Shown here one piece after another: positions 55,303 to 64,000 of a DNA stretch of 64,000 bases (position 1 is the stretch's first letter; each line of letters begins with the position of its first letter). The DNA is from an uncultured Victivallaceae bacterium (GTDB lineage Bacteria; Verrucomicrobiota; Lentisphaeria; Victivallales; Victivallaceae), in NCBI GenBank assembly GCA_944392655.1, contig CALXXL010000006.1:1-64000 (forward strand), given 5' to 3'. The notes beneath the pieces were generated by a model that saw nothing but the letters and a program-made list of their open reading frames with translations, did not search any database and was not told the origin of the DNA. Both the position numbers and the translations under genes were made by a program.

Positions 55303-56871
55303 TTACGCCTGATACTGGAAAGTAAAGGCGTTCAATGCGCCGATCTCTTCCTTGATTTTATCCACCATAATCTGCGGGACTTCGATATTGGTTTTGATAA
55401 TCGCCATGGATTTGGTGCGGGAGAGATTCTGCGGAGCGCGGATATCAATAATATTGATATTCTTTTCGCCCAGGATACCGGTGATTTTGCTGATCATTCC
55501 GGGAGCGTCGGCATATTCGACAAAGAGGATATTGCCGGTCGGTTCCAGATAGATGTGTTCAAAGTCGCCGATGCGGGAAATCATCAGGTTGTTTTCAGTG
55601 ATGGTTCCGCGTACGCTGATGGTGCGGATAGCGTCCTGTCCGGCGAAGAGGTCGATCGTCATTGCGTTGCCGTAATGTTTGGAGTCATCCGCTTCGCGGT
55701 TGACCAGTTCAACTCCGCGGTTGGCGAGGAACTCTTTAGCATCCGCCGCATCGTGCATATCGACGTCATTGGAAATACCGGCCACGATTGGCGCGGTCAT
55801 CCATTTGGCAAATTCGCAGAGATCGCCGTAGAAGCTGGTGGCGATTTTGCTCGGCTGTGCTTCACCGAGATACTGATGAGCGATTGCAGATACAACGTAA
55901 GCGAGTTCCTGATATTTCGGATTGAGGTTATCCGGGATCTCCTTATTGACTACCGCAGTGGTGATGCCGTGTTCAAAATATGCGATGGTCTGTTCCGCCG
56001 CCTTGCGCGCCGCCATAAAGTTGGCTTCCTTGGTATTGGCGCCGAGATGCGGCAGCATAAGATCTGCCACATCCTTCACGCTCTTGTCGCCGGCCTCATC
56101 CTTGGGATATACGTCGTTGCAGTATATAATATTCTTTTCCTGTTTAGCCGCGCGCAGATCAGCCTCATTGAGTACGCCGGCGCGGGCGCAGTTAACCAGC
56201 ATTGCGCCGGGCTTCATCAAAGCAAAGAGCTTGCTGTTGACCATACCGCGGGTATCGTTGTTTTCCGGGATATGAAGGGAGATGACATCGCACTCCTGGA
56301 AGATCTCTTCCACGGTGGCGAGCTGAACGCCCATCTGATTGGCCATATCCGCCGAGATAAAGGGGTCGTATCCCATAATTTTAACTTCAAAACCGCCGAG
56401 GCGTTTAACCAGCAGTTGTCCGATATGACCGAGTCCGAGAATACCTACGGTTTTACCGGTAAGTTCACGGCCCATAAATTTCTTCTTTTCCCAGAGACCG
56501 GCGCGGGTGGAGTTGTCGCCGGCGACCACATGGCGGTAAGCCGCCAGAATCATTGCGATAACCTCTTCGGCAACGGCGTTGGAGTTTGCGCCCGGAGTAT
56601 TCATTACATCGATATTATGCTTTCTGGCATATTTTATATCGATGGTATTGAATCCGGCGCCGGCGCGGACGATGAGTTTGAGTTCCGGCATAAGGTCGAT
56701 AATTTCCGGAGTAATCTTTTCGCTGCGCACAATCATGACAGCAACGTCAGAGTTGCTTTTCACCAGTTCGTCCAGCGGGGTTTCCGCATCCTGAACCACC
56801 TGGAATCCGTTCTTGCTGAGCAAGTCAGCGGCAAATTTATCAAGTTTGGTTGGAATGAGTACTTTCATCAT
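55303..56871 (-). CDS. serA: D-3-phosphoglycerate dehydrogenase
   Basis: SerA oxidises 3-phosphoglycerate, the first step of serine synthesis. It has 522 residues, the long form with a regulatory C-terminus. The NAD motif is GILGLGHIGQLL and the catalytic HLGAN segment follows (PHLGANTKEA). The C-terminal third carries an intervening domain and a final ACT domain (ILFVEYADAPGMISKIT). GGAGG lies six bases before the first of two ATG codons. It has a terminator downstream and is divergent from birA. Confidence 0.95.
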   Translation of the reverse strand: MMKVLIPTKLDKFAADLLSKNGFQVVQDAETPLDELVKSNSDVAVMIVRSEKITPEIIDLMPELKLIVRAGAGFNTIDIKYARKHNIDVMNTPGANSNAVAEEVIAMILAAYRHVVAGDNSTRAGLWEKKKFMGRELTGKTVGILGLGHIGQLLVKRLGGFEVKIMGYDPFISADMANQMGVQLATVEEIFQECDVISLHIPENNDTRGMVNSKLFALMKPGAMLVNCARAGVLNEADLRAAKQEKNIIYCNDVYPKDEAGDKSVKDVADLMLPHLGANTKEANFMAARKAAEQTIAYFEHGITTAVVNKEIPDNLNPKYQELAYVVSAIAHQYLGEAQPSKIATSFYGDLCEFAKWMTAPIVAGISNDVDMHDAADAKEFLANRGVELVNREADDSKHYGNAMTIDLFAGQDAIRTISVRGTITENNLMISRIGDFEHIYLEPTGNILFVEYADAPGMISKITGILGEKNINIIDIRAPQNLSRTKSMAIIKTNIEVPQIMVDKIKEEIGALNAFTFQYQA

Positions 56872-57060
56872 ATTCTGCCTCCAAAAGAGTTGTTTTGTAT
56901 CAATCTGCTCTGTTAATATACATCCAAAAAAGTTTTATTCAAAGCAAAAAACCAACTCCGGCCTTTTTTGATTGCCAGTCAAGGTGTTGTGGAGTTGTGT
57001 CATTCAGTTGCATCTGCAATTATTTAATATAAAATTAATGAATATTTTTATGTCTCCGGC

Positions 57061-57088
57061 TTTAAAAAAACCTTATAGGCGGTATATT
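57061..57088 (+). promoter_or_regulatory. birA promoter candidate
   Basis: TTTAAA, 16 bp, TATATT, 33 bp before the ATG. The sequence GGCGGTATATTAT is also found before the HD gene. Confidence 0.45.
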
Positions 57089-57120
57089 ATAAGCGATTTT
57101 TTTAATTTTATGGAGGGATA

Positions 57121-57852
57121 ATGCCGGACAGGCTCATTCATCTTGAAAGTGTGGACTCGACCAATCTCCACTGCAAGCGTGAATTTGACTCGCTTGCCGA
57201 CGGAGCGCTGGTCTATGCCGACATGCAAACAGCGGGGCGCGGCAGACTTGGCCGGAAATGGCTTTCTCCTCCCTGCAATTTTTACGGCAGTGCGGTTTTC
57301 AAGCAGTGCTTTGACGGTTTTGGCGCTACGATGACGCTCTCCCTGGCGGCGCTGGATGTTCTGCATGAACTGGTTCCCGAGATGGATGTCTATATAAAGT
57401 GGCCGAATGATCTCTTCTGCGGTCGTGCCAAACTTGCCGGAATGCTGTGTGAAGGAGTTCTGGACAATCACAACCGTTTAAAAGGGGTAATTGCCGGGCT
57501 TGGCGTCAATCTCAATATGACCGGAGATGATTTAGCCGCAATTGGTCAGGCGGCGGTAAGTGTTTTAAGTGTTGCCAACAGGCAAATAATGCCGGATTTT
57601 TTTGCTGAAAAACTAGCTTTTTATCTGAATCGGCGTTATATTAATTATTCAAATTCTCCGGAATCTGTTTTTGCTGAATGGCGCGATGCGAACCGTCTGA
57701 TTGGCCGTCGAATAAAAGTTATCGGCTTCAAAGGCAGTGAGGAAGGGATATTCCGTGACGTTGCCGAATCAGGCGAGATGCTGCTGGAGACGGCCGGCGG
57801 AATAAAGAAAATAAACTCCGGTGATGTGAGTATAGACAAGGGCTCGCTGTAA
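57121..57852 (+). CDS. birA: Biotin-protein ligase
   Basis: BirA attaches biotin to acceptor lysines. It has 243 residues, so it is the class I type lacking the N-terminal DNA-binding domain. The ATP/biotin site is GRGRLGRKWLSP and KWPNDLFC. The C-terminal SH3-like part (IKVIGFKGSEEGIF) is present. GGAGG precedes the ATG. It lies just upstream of oadG and oadA, whose biotin domain is its probable substrate. The arrangement supports dedicated biotinylation of the pump. Confidence 0.93.
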   Translation: MPDRLIHLESVDSTNLHCKREFDSLADGALVYADMQTAGRGRLGRKWLSPPCNFYGSAVFKQCFDGFGATMTLSLAALDVLHELVPEMDVYIKWPNDLFCGRAKLAGMLCEGVLDNHNRLKGVIAGLGVNLNMTGDDLAAIGQAAVSVLSVANRQIMPDFFAEKLAFYLNRRYINYSNSPESVFAEWRDANRLIGRRIKVIGFKGSEEGIFRDVAESGEMLLETAGGIKKINSGDVSIDKGSL

Positions 57853-57936
57853 GGGTTCGTTTAAGAGTGAAGTTTTGCAGTAATTTTAAAAAATATTAAC
57901 ACTGCGGTTATCCGCATAAAACCAATGAGGTGATTT

Positions 57937-58164
57937 ATGGATGTTTCTTTGATTTGGGACGGTATCAAAATGATGGTCATCGGGATGGGGATGGTATATG
58001 TGTTCCTCATTGTGATGATATACTGCATGAAAGGTATGGGAAAAGCGTTGGCGCCGTATGCCAATTTCCTTGCGCCGGCCGCTACTCAGCAGAAACGTAA
58101 CGACGCGGTTGATCCGGCGGCGGTAGCGGCGGCAGTAGCGGCGATGCACGCCAGCAAGAAGTGA
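57937..58164 (+). CDS. oadG: Decarboxylase pump gamma subunit, OadG-like
   Basis: A 75-residue protein with one N-terminal membrane helix (IGMGMVYVFLIVMIYCM) and an Ala-rich cytoplasmic tail. This is the usual shape of OadG, which links the alpha and beta subunits. GAGGTG precedes the ATG. It lies 84 bp after birA and 43 bp before oadA. The short length limits family evidence, so the call rests largely on context. Confidence 0.8.
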   Translation: MDVSLIWDGIKMMVIGMGMVYVFLIVMIYCMKGMGKALAPYANFLAPAATQQKRNDAVDPAAVAAAVAAMHASKK

Positions 58165-58207
58165 AATTAACGTCAAACGATAACATAAACAACAAAGGAT
58201 TAGGCAA

Positions 58208-60001
58208 ATGGCTAAAAAAATCTCTTACATGGATACTTCGTTCCGCGACGGTTTTCAGTCCTGTCTCGGAGCGCGCGTAAAATTTGAAGACTATGCTCCC
58301 GCGATTGAAGCCGCGTTGAAGGCCGGCACCACCAATTTTGAAATTGGCGGCGGTGCTCTCTTCCAGAGCAGCTATTTTTACTGCCAGCAGGATGCTTTTG
58401 AAGTTATGGATAAAATCCGTGCGATGGTTGGTCCGGATGTAAATCTTCAGACCCTCGCCCGTGGAGCTAACGTGGTTGGTCTGGTATCCCAGTCCCGCGA
58501 CATCATTGACCTGCATGCCAAAATGTTCGCCAAGCACGGCGTATCCACCATCCGTAACTTTGATGCGTTGAATGACGTACGCAACGTTGCCTTCTCCGGC
58601 CAGTGCATCAAGAATGCCGGAGTCAAGCATCAGATCTGCGTTACCATGATGGGTCTTGCTCCCGCGCTCAAGGAAACTTATGTTCACACTCCGAAATTCT
58701 ATGCCGACTGCCTGAAGAGCTTCCTCGATGCCGGAGTTCCGTTTGACAGTCTCTGCTTCAAGGATGCCAGCGGCACGTCCACTCCGCAGACGGTTTATGA
58801 AACTGTAAAAGCTGCGCGTAAACTTCTGGGTGAAGATATTCCGATTCAGTTCCACACTCATGAAACTGCCGGTCAGTCTGTTGCCTGCAACATGGCGGCT
58901 ATCGAAGGTGGTGCCAACATTATCGACCTGGCGATGAATCCGCTCTCCGGCGGTACCTGCCAGGCTGACATTCTGGTTATGTGGCAGAAGCTCCGCGGCA
59001 CCGACTATGAACTCGATGTTGATCCAGATAAGATTGTTGAAGCTGAACAGGTACTCGAAGATTGCCTGAGCAAATATTTCATGCCGCCGGAAGCGACGAT
59101 GATCTCTCCGAAGATCATCTTCTCCCCGATGCCGGGTGGTGCTCTTACTGCCAACACCCAGATGATGCGCGACAACAACTGCCTGGACAAATTCCCGGCC
59201 ACCATCGAGGCGATGCGCGAAGTTGTAGCCAAGGGTGGTTTCGGCACCTCAGTAACTCCGGTATCCCAGTTCTACTTCCAGCAGGCATTCAGCAACGTAA
59301 TGCAGGGCCCGTGGAAGAAGATCACCACCGGTTACGGCAACATGGTACTTGGTTATTTCGGTAAGACTCCGGCTGCTCCGGATCCCGAAATTGTCAAGAT
59401 TGCGGCTGAACAGCTGGGCAAACAGCCGACCACTGAAGACGTTCATGATATCAATGACCGCAATCCGGAACTCGGCATCAAGGCCGCCACTGCGAAGTTG
59501 GAAGCTGCCGGTCTGCCTGTTACCGATGAAAACATCTTCATCACCGCCACCTGCGGTGACAAGGGTGTAGAATACCTGAAGGGTAACAAGCCGTTCGGTA
59601 TCCGTTATAAAGAAGAAACGAAACCGGCTGCCAAGAGTTCTTCCGGCAACTATGCGGTTACAGTTGACGGCAAGACCTATCAGGCACAGGTTGCCGCGGA
59701 CGGTAAAGTCACTGTCAATGGCAAGGTTTATGTAGTTGATGTTGCTGACGGCAAAGCCGCTCCGGCCGCAGCCGCCTCCAGCGGCAAAGCGGAAGACCTG
59801 ATCTCTCCGCTGCCCGGTACAATACTCAAGATTGTTGCTCCGGCTGGAACTGTGGTCGCAGAAGGCGACACCATCCTTATCCTCGAAGCAATGAAGCAGG
59901 AAACTGAAATTAAGGCCGAAAAAGGCGGTACCGTGGTTAAGGTCATGGTTGAAGTCGGTAACGTGGTTGCTCAGGGCGACGCTCTGGCGAGCATCGAATG
60001 A
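58208..60001 (+). CDS. oadA: Biotin-dependent carboxyltransferase alpha subunit, OadA/PycB-like
   Basis: A 597-residue alpha subunit. The carboxyltransferase barrel begins [10 protein letters not shown] at residue 9, where known OadA has a TLRDAHQS-type sequence. Metal ligands appear kept: Asp14, the Lys of CFKDASG, and the HTH of FHTHET. The C-terminal biotinyl domain carries Lys563 in EAMKQETEI, where most have EAMKME. An Ala-rich linker precedes it. AAAGGA lies before the ATG. It sits in birA-oadG-oadA-oadB. The substrate may be oxaloacetate, but several motif differences make it uncertain. Confidence 0.87.
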   Translation: MAKKISYMDTSFRDGFQSCLGARVKFEDYAPAIEAALKAGTTNFEIGGGALFQSSYFYCQQDAFEVMDKIRAMVGPDVNLQTLARGANVVGLVSQSRDIIDLHAKMFAKHGVSTIRNFDALNDVRNVAFSGQCIKNAGVKHQICVTMMGLAPALKETYVHTPKFYADCLKSFLDAGVPFDSLCFKDASGTSTPQTVYETVKAARKLLGEDIPIQFHTHETAGQSVACNMAAIEGGANIIDLAMNPLSGGTCQADILVMWQKLRGTDYELDVDPDKIVEAEQVLEDCLSKYFMPPEATMISPKIIFSPMPGGALTANTQMMRDNNCLDKFPATIEAMREVVAKGGFGTSVTPVSQFYFQQAFSNVMQGPWKKITTGYGNMVLGYFGKTPAAPDPEIVKIAAEQLGKQPTTEDVHDINDRNPELGIKAATAKLEAAGLPVTDENIFITATCGDKGVEYLKGNKPFGIRYKEETKPAAKSSSGNYAVTVDGKTYQAQVAADGKVTVNGKVYVVDVADGKAAPAAAASSGKAEDLISPLPGTILKIVAPAGTVVAEGDTILILEAMKQETEIKAEKGGTVVKVMVEVGNVVAQGDALASIE

Positions 60002-60014
60002 GGAGTGGTGTAGT

Positions 60015-61673
60015 ATGCAGCGTTTTTATGGTTTTTTTGCAGCTCTTTTGATGCTGTTCAGCTGGACGGTATGCGCCCAGCAGATTCAGGAGCCGGCTCC
60101 CGGCGCCTCACAGGAAGAGATCGACGCGTTTGTCGCATCTCTGCCGGACGACGGTGACCCTTTGACCACCAAGATTGAATACAAGAACGAATACGGCGCC
60201 GATGTGATAGACGTCTACTATATCTGGGATAAACCGGCTACGGTTATGTCAGTATATATCGCCAACGGCAAGAAGGTTACTCCGGGCCGTGAATTGATGA
60301 ACCTTGACGTTCCCGGACGCAGCAAGGCGAAATTCAAAGCTGAAGCAGGCGGGATTATCACTTATGTCAATCCCGATCTGGTGGCTGCCGGATCTATTTC
60401 CAAAGGTCAGAAGCTCTTCAGTATGCAGCCTAAGACTCTGGTGCATGACTCACTTGACAGCAATGACCCCAACGCCAATAAGAAGCTGCCGTCGATGAGC
60501 GTCATGTTCAACGGACTCTGGCAGAGCACTGGTATCTATGATATAATTCATCAGACCAGCGCTGACTTTGCCAAAACCTGGATTCTCGGTCTTGGCCGTG
60601 TAGTTATGATGCTGGTAGGCGTACTGTTGCTTTACCTGGCCATTGTTAAGGAGTTTGAACCTCTGCTGCTGCTGCCGATCGGCTTCGGTGCGATTCTGGC
60701 CAACATTCCGCTCGCCGGAATGGCCGGTCCGGAAGGTATTCTCGGCATATTCTATGTCTGCGGTTTGGAAAGCGGATTGTTCCCGCTGCTCATCTTCATG
60801 GGCGTAGGTGCGATGACCGACTTCGGTCCGCTTATCGCCAACCCGAAAACCGCGCTGCTCGGCGGTGCGGCGCAGCTTGGTATCTTCTTTGCGCTGATTG
60901 GTGCGTTGCTGCTCTCGGTATACGTTCCCGGCATCACCTTCACTCTGCGTGACGCGGCCTCCATCGGTATCATTGGCGGTGCTGACGGCCCGACGGCGAT
61001 TTACCTGACCAGCAGACTTTCTCCGCACCTCCTCGGTGCGATTGCGGTGGCGGCGTACAGCTATATGGCTCTGGTGCCGATCATCCAGCCGCCGATCATG
61101 AAGCTTTTCACGACTGAAGCGGAACGTAAGATCAAAATGAAACAGCTCCGCAATGTCTCCAAGCTGGAAAAGATATGCTTCCCGGTGCTTATCACCTTCC
61201 TTTGCGCCTTCCTGCTGCCGGATGCCGCTCCTTTGATCGGTATGCTGATGTTCGGTAACCTGATGCGCGAATGCGGAGTGGTGGAACGCCTCAATCAGAC
61301 TGCGCAGAATGCGTTGATCAATATCGTAACCATATTCCTCGGTCTGACCGTCGGTTCCAAGCTTTCAGCCGACCAGTTCCTCAATATGAATACCATCGGT
61401 ATTCTGATTCTGGGAGCTATCGCCTTCGCTGTCGGTACCGCCGGCGGGGTTATATTTGGCAAGATCATGAACATGTTCAGCAAAGACAAGATCAATCCGT
61501 TGATTGGTGCGGCCGGTGTATCGGCGGTACCGATGGCAGCGCGTGTTGTCAACAAGGTTGGTCTTGAATCTGACAAACACAACTTCCTCCTGATGCATGC
61601 GATGGGCCCGAACGTTTCCGGCGTTATCGGTTCTGCGGTGGCAGCCGGTGTGCTGCTGAAGATGCTGCAATAA
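60015..61673 (+). CDS. oadB: Decarboxylase Na+ pump beta subunit with N-terminal extension
   Basis: A 552-residue membrane protein. Residues about 160-552 are the OadB core: the Na+ site segment [10 protein letters not shown] and [18 protein letters not shown] keep the residues known to matter in Klebsiella OadB. Residues 1-21 look like a signal peptide ([12 protein letters not shown]). About 75-138 form a biotinyl/lipoyl-like repeat ([11 protein letters not shown] ... [10 protein letters not shown] ... ISKGQKLF) but with no lysine at the biotin position. The core should use decarboxylation to export Na+. GGAG lies nine bases before ATG 60015. The extension is unusual for OadB, which is normally near 430 residues. 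Confidence 0.88.
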   Translation: MQRFYGFFAALLMLFSWTVCAQQIQEPAPGASQEEIDAFVASLPDDGDPLTTKIEYKNEYGADVIDVYYIWDKPATVMSVYIANGKKVTPGRELMNLDVPGRSKAKFKAEAGGIITYVNPDLVAAGSISKGQKLFSMQPKTLVHDSLDSNDPNANKKLPSMSVMFNGLWQSTGIYDIIHQTSADFAKTWILGLGRVVMMLVGVLLLYLAIVKEFEPLLLLPIGFGAILANIPLAGMAGPEGILGIFYVCGLESGLFPLLIFMGVGAMTDFGPLIANPKTALLGGAAQLGIFFALIGALLLSVYVPGITFTLRDAASIGIIGGADGPTAIYLTSRLSPHLLGAIAVAAYSYMALVPIIQPPIMKLFTTEAERKIKMKQLRNVSKLEKICFPVLITFLCAFLLPDAAPLIGMLMFGNLMRECGVVERLNQTAQNALINIVTIFLGLTVGSKLSADQFLNMNTIGILILGAIAFAVGTAGGVIFGKIMNMFSKDKINPLIGAAGVSAVPMAARVVNKVGLESDKHNFLLMHAMGPNVSGVIGSAVAAGVLLKMLQ

Positions 61674-61700
61674 GTTGTGTTGCACTGATACATAAAATAA

Positions 61701-61731
61701 AAAACCTCCCGTTTTTGCGGGAGGTTTTTTT
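61701..61731 (+). terminator. oadB terminator (bidirectional)
   Basis: AAAACCTCCCG / CGGGAGGTTTT stem with a short loop, T run after it. Confidence 0.9.
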
Positions 61732-61871
61732 ATATAGTTTTCAGCAATAACTGCGTTTACCGGAGTGTAATATATTATCCCTGAATGCTGCTGATAATTA
61801 CCATGTAATAGTGTGGGGATTTGTCTTCTGCAATGCTGGCTTGCGCCTGCTGTTTTTTAAGTTTACGGCAT

Positions 61872-62957
61872 TTACCGCTGTGGTTTAAAGATAACGAACT
61901 TCTGAATGCTGAAGCTGAGGCAGAACAGGATAACATCCACTGCGGCTTTCAGCCAGACCACATCGGCCTTGAACAATGTCGCCGCCGCCTTGGTTCCGGC
62001 GTATGAAGCGAACATAATAATTATACTGAGCAAAAGATATTTAACCAGATTATTGCGCCGCGGCTTGTACTCTTTGGCGGCGAAGACGATATACCGGTTA
62101 AAAGAGTAGTTGCATCCGATAGAAATAATTCTGGCGAAAATCACCGACCACAATAAAACCGGCATTGCGGTATGCGGCAGAATAACCTTGCAGAAGAGCG
62201 CGAAGAGCCCCCAGTCGATCACCGCCGAACATATACTGCTGATAAAAAAAAGCATCATCTGGCGTATAGTTTTCTCAAAGATAACTTTATATACTTTAAC
62301 CGAATCCTTAAGCGGATCGAAATGGGTTCCCCGGTTATCGTTGAGATAGATAGTAGAAATTTTCTCTTCAATAAACTCGATCTGCGCCTCTTTCCCGGCG
62401 ACGAGCATCGAAGTTTCGAATTCAAACCTCTCTCCTTTCAAAGGCAGGATCTGTTTCAAAAACCATCTTGGTATTCCCCGCAGCCCGGTCTGGGTATCTG
62501 AAATAGGTGCGCCGATAGCCCACTTAAGGATGGTGCGGGTAATTTTATTGCCGACCCGGCTGCGTAATGGAACATCTTTCCTGGAAAAATCCCTTACGCC
62601 CAGTATCAGTGCTTCCGGAGAATGGCGCAGCCGTTCGACGCACTTGATGATATCCTCCGGTGCATGCTGGCCGTCGCCGTCGGCAGTAACCACGCCGATG
62701 CCATCCGGAAAGTAATTGAGGTAGTAGTTGAATGCGGTCTTAAGCGCCCTGCCCTTGCCGAGATTGACATGATGCTGAAGCAATGTAACCTGCGGCATAG
62801 CTTCTATGGTATTGAATATAGTTTTGCACTCCGGCTTGCTGCCGTCGTTGACTACTACAATCGGTATTTCTGGAGCCAGATCAACAATTTTCCGCAACAG
62901 AGAGATGATACTTTCATCCGGGTTGCATGATGGAATAATTACTGCTATATTGTCCAT
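61872..62957 (-). CDS. GT2 glycosyltransferase fused to GtrA-like domain
   Basis: A 361-residue fusion. The N-terminal 220 residues are a family-2 glycosyltransferase of the DPM1 group: IAVIIPSCNPDESI, VVVNDGS, and the nucleotide-sugar/metal motif TADGDGQH. The C-terminal 130 residues are a GtrA-like membrane domain with four predicted spans. GtrA domains help flip lipid-linked sugars. ATG 62957 is preferred, with GGGA close upstream; a TTG 12 bases earlier is poor. It probably makes or moves a polyprenyl-phosphate sugar, by inference. The 200 bp between it and oadB holds only the terminator. Confidence 0.82.
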   Translation of the reverse strand: MDNIAVIIPSCNPDESIISLLRKIVDLAPEIPIVVVNDGSKPECKTIFNTIEAMPQVTLLQHHVNLGKGRALKTAFNYYLNYFPDGIGVVTADGDGQHAPEDIIKCVERLRHSPEALILGVRDFSRKDVPLRSRVGNKITRTILKWAIGAPISDTQTGLRGIPRWFLKQILPLKGERFEFETSMLVAGKEAQIEFIEEKISTIYLNDNRGTHFDPLKDSVKVYKVIFEKTIRQMMLFFISSICSAVIDWGLFALFCKVILPHTAMPVLLWSVIFARIISIGCNYSFNRYIVFAAKEYKPRRNNLVKYLLLSIIIMFASYAGTKAAATLFKADVVWLKAAVDVILFCLSFSIQKFVIFKPQR

Positions 62958-63046
62958 TAGTTCCCGCAAATTGCATTATTTGTATTTATGAAATAAAATA
63001 ACGCCATAAAAATCCAAAGTCAAGAAGAAATTGTCACGCCATAAAA

Positions 63047-63078
63047 AAAGGCCGGGATTTTTGCCCGGTCTTTTTTTT
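63047..63078 (-). terminator. Terminator after the coiled-coil gene
   Basis: AGGCCGGG / CCCGGTCT-type stem with a G-T pair and T/A runs on both sides. It ends the leftward transcript of 63090-63971. Confidence 0.75.
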
Positions 63079-63089
63079 ATGGTATATGA

Positions 63090-63971
63090 TTACTTATTTT
63101 CGGATGCGGATTGAATAACGGTGATATTTCCGCCTACCGGTTCAATAACCGCCGGAGTTTCCACCTCCTCCCGAGGGGTGGGTTCGGCATTATTCATATC
63201 ATTTTCAGTCGTCTGCGTGGCGGCATCCTGATTATTGGAGAGCGCCTCGAGTTTCTTCATCGCTTCGGCGAGTTCAGCGCGAACAGCGGCCAACTCATCG
63301 GCCTGGTTGGAGTTGAGTTTGCCGAGTTTATCATTTTCGGTGGAAAGGGAGTTGTTAACCAAAGTAAGTTCATCGAGCTGTTTCTGCAGATTTTCCGCCT
63401 TGCTTTTTTCAGCGTTCAACTCTCCTGAAAGTTGTTTTTCTTTTTCGCGGATCGCCTCGAGCTGTCTGGTGTGTTCCTCCTGGAGGAGTTTGGTTTCGCT
63501 TTCGAGTCTTCCGGTCATAGCCTTCTGAAGTTCGTCAAACTGGTTTTTGGCGGATTTGCGCTGTTCGAGCATTTCGCCCCGCAGAGTAACTATTTCCTTC
63601 TGCTGTTCGTTGGCCTGTTCTTCGAGTTTAAATATCAGTGCGTCGAGCTGATTTTTCTGTTCCGCATTAAAATTCTCCACTCCGTTGCGTACCTCTTTAA
63701 GGAGTGCCTGTTCTGCCGCGGTAAATTTCTCGGTAATAGCGGCGGCATTGGCGGCGTTTTGTTCCGCCGCGCTCTTATTGGCGTCCTGAACGGTGAGCAT
63801 AAGTTTAGCGCCGAGCAATACAGATATGACTCCGGCAACCAGAACTATTAGCAAAAGCAGAACCACCGGCCATAAGATACGCCTGGTGCTGCGTGTGATT
63901 GCGTTGCGCTGATTCTCTTCCGCCCGGTTGACAAACTGTACGAGAGATTTGATCTCCTCGATATTGACCAT
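63090..63971 (-). CDS. Membrane protein with long coiled coil
   Basis: A 293-residue protein. One membrane span lies at about residues 33-55 (PVVLLLLIVLVAGVISVLLGA). The rest, about 60-250, is a heptad-rich coiled coil with many Glu, Lys and Gln, followed by a tail with Pro and Glu. I do not recognise a family. Similar proteins act as envelope tethers or structural filaments, but nothing specific is shown. A ribosome site cannot be judged because the window ends 29 bp upstream of the ATG. It has its own terminator. Confidence 0.65.
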   Translation of the reverse strand: MVNIEEIKSLVQFVNRAEENQRNAITRSTRRILWPVVLLLLIVLVAGVISVLLGAKLMLTVQDANKSAAEQNAANAAAITEKFTAAEQALLKEVRNGVENFNAEQKNQLDALIFKLEEQANEQQKEIVTLRGEMLEQRKSAKNQFDELQKAMTGRLESETKLLQEEHTRQLEAIREKEKQLSGELNAEKSKAENLQKQLDELTLVNNSLSTENDKLGKLNSNQADELAAVRAELAEAMKKLEALSNNQDAATQTTENDMNNAEPTPREEVETPAVIEPVGGNITVIQSASENK

Positions 63972-64000
63972 CTGAAAATTTTTGTTTTCGTCATTGTTTT

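Noticed and set aside
55294-56916. 540-codon rightward frame opposite serA
   Set aside because: Shadow of serA. No ribosome site or family signature.
61733-61871. Small RNA or gene in the gap after oadB
   Set aside because: No stable fold or coding signal beyond the terminator could be supported.

Overview
The window looks like chromosomal DNA (about half G+C) from a strictly anaerobic, sugar-fermenting, Gram-negative-type bacterium of the PVC group, most likely Lentisphaerota (Victivallis-like). The taxonomy is an inference. It rests on glycosidases and SGNH esterases, a prepilin-type pseudopilin, a pyruvate:ferredoxin oxidoreductase, an oad-type biotin/Na+ decarboxylase pump, lipoproteins with lipoboxes, a topoisomerase IV pair with an extended ParC tail, and a PVC-style release-factor-like protein. 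No phage, transposase or CRISPR array is visible. No stretch over 300 bp lacks a gene or its control region.

Layout. 1-4140: rpmB and tRNA-Lys, then an operon of HAD phosphatase, GH20-like glycosidase and ferredoxin-nitroreductase. 4190-6567: GH10 xylanase-like gene divergent from an AraC regulator. 6577-11729: a leftward block with a GNAT, a DUF134-NifX fusion with a palindromic operator candidate, paired chromate transporters, DUF3047, a lytic transglycosylase and an unknown exported protein. 11935-23226: pseudopilin, giant bifunctional debranching enzyme, purQ, pheA, a lipoprotein, nrdR with an orphan ATP-cone gene, a GGQ protein and purD. 23351-32000: small lipoprotein, nifJ, parC/parE. 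32203-41229: EIIA-CBS protein with an ion permease, trmO, a GlpA-like/FAD-NAD/DUF1667 trio, zupT, a SirB1-like gene and a DnaQ-like exonuclease. 41300-45856: a tandem duplication of SGNH esterases with broken copies of the neighbouring genes. 45971-50868: groL, groS, dnaK and rsmE. 50965-63971: HD hydrolase, lipoprotein, UDP-glucuronate decarboxylase, murF, serA, then birA-oadG-oadA-oadB, a GT2-GtrA fusion and a coiled-coil membrane protein.

How it works together. Polysaccharide breakdown (GH10, GH20-like, SGNH esterases, glycogen debranching) feeds pyruvate to NifJ. A biotin-dependent decarboxylase sits with its own biotin ligase and probably turns decarboxylation into a Na+ gradient. nifJ, oadA, groL and dnaK read as highly expressed, which is an impression from codon choice only.

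Most interesting signals: (1) a perfect -24/-12 (sigma-54) promoter before dnaK, with three 10-bp tandem repeats and an inverted repeat at enhancer distance and no CIRCE element; (2) a 1.96-1.97 kb tandem duplication whose 1440-bp core is identical while its flanks differ by about 10% almost entirely at silent sites; (3) an OadB with a signal-peptide-like N-terminus and a lysine-less biotinyl-like domain.
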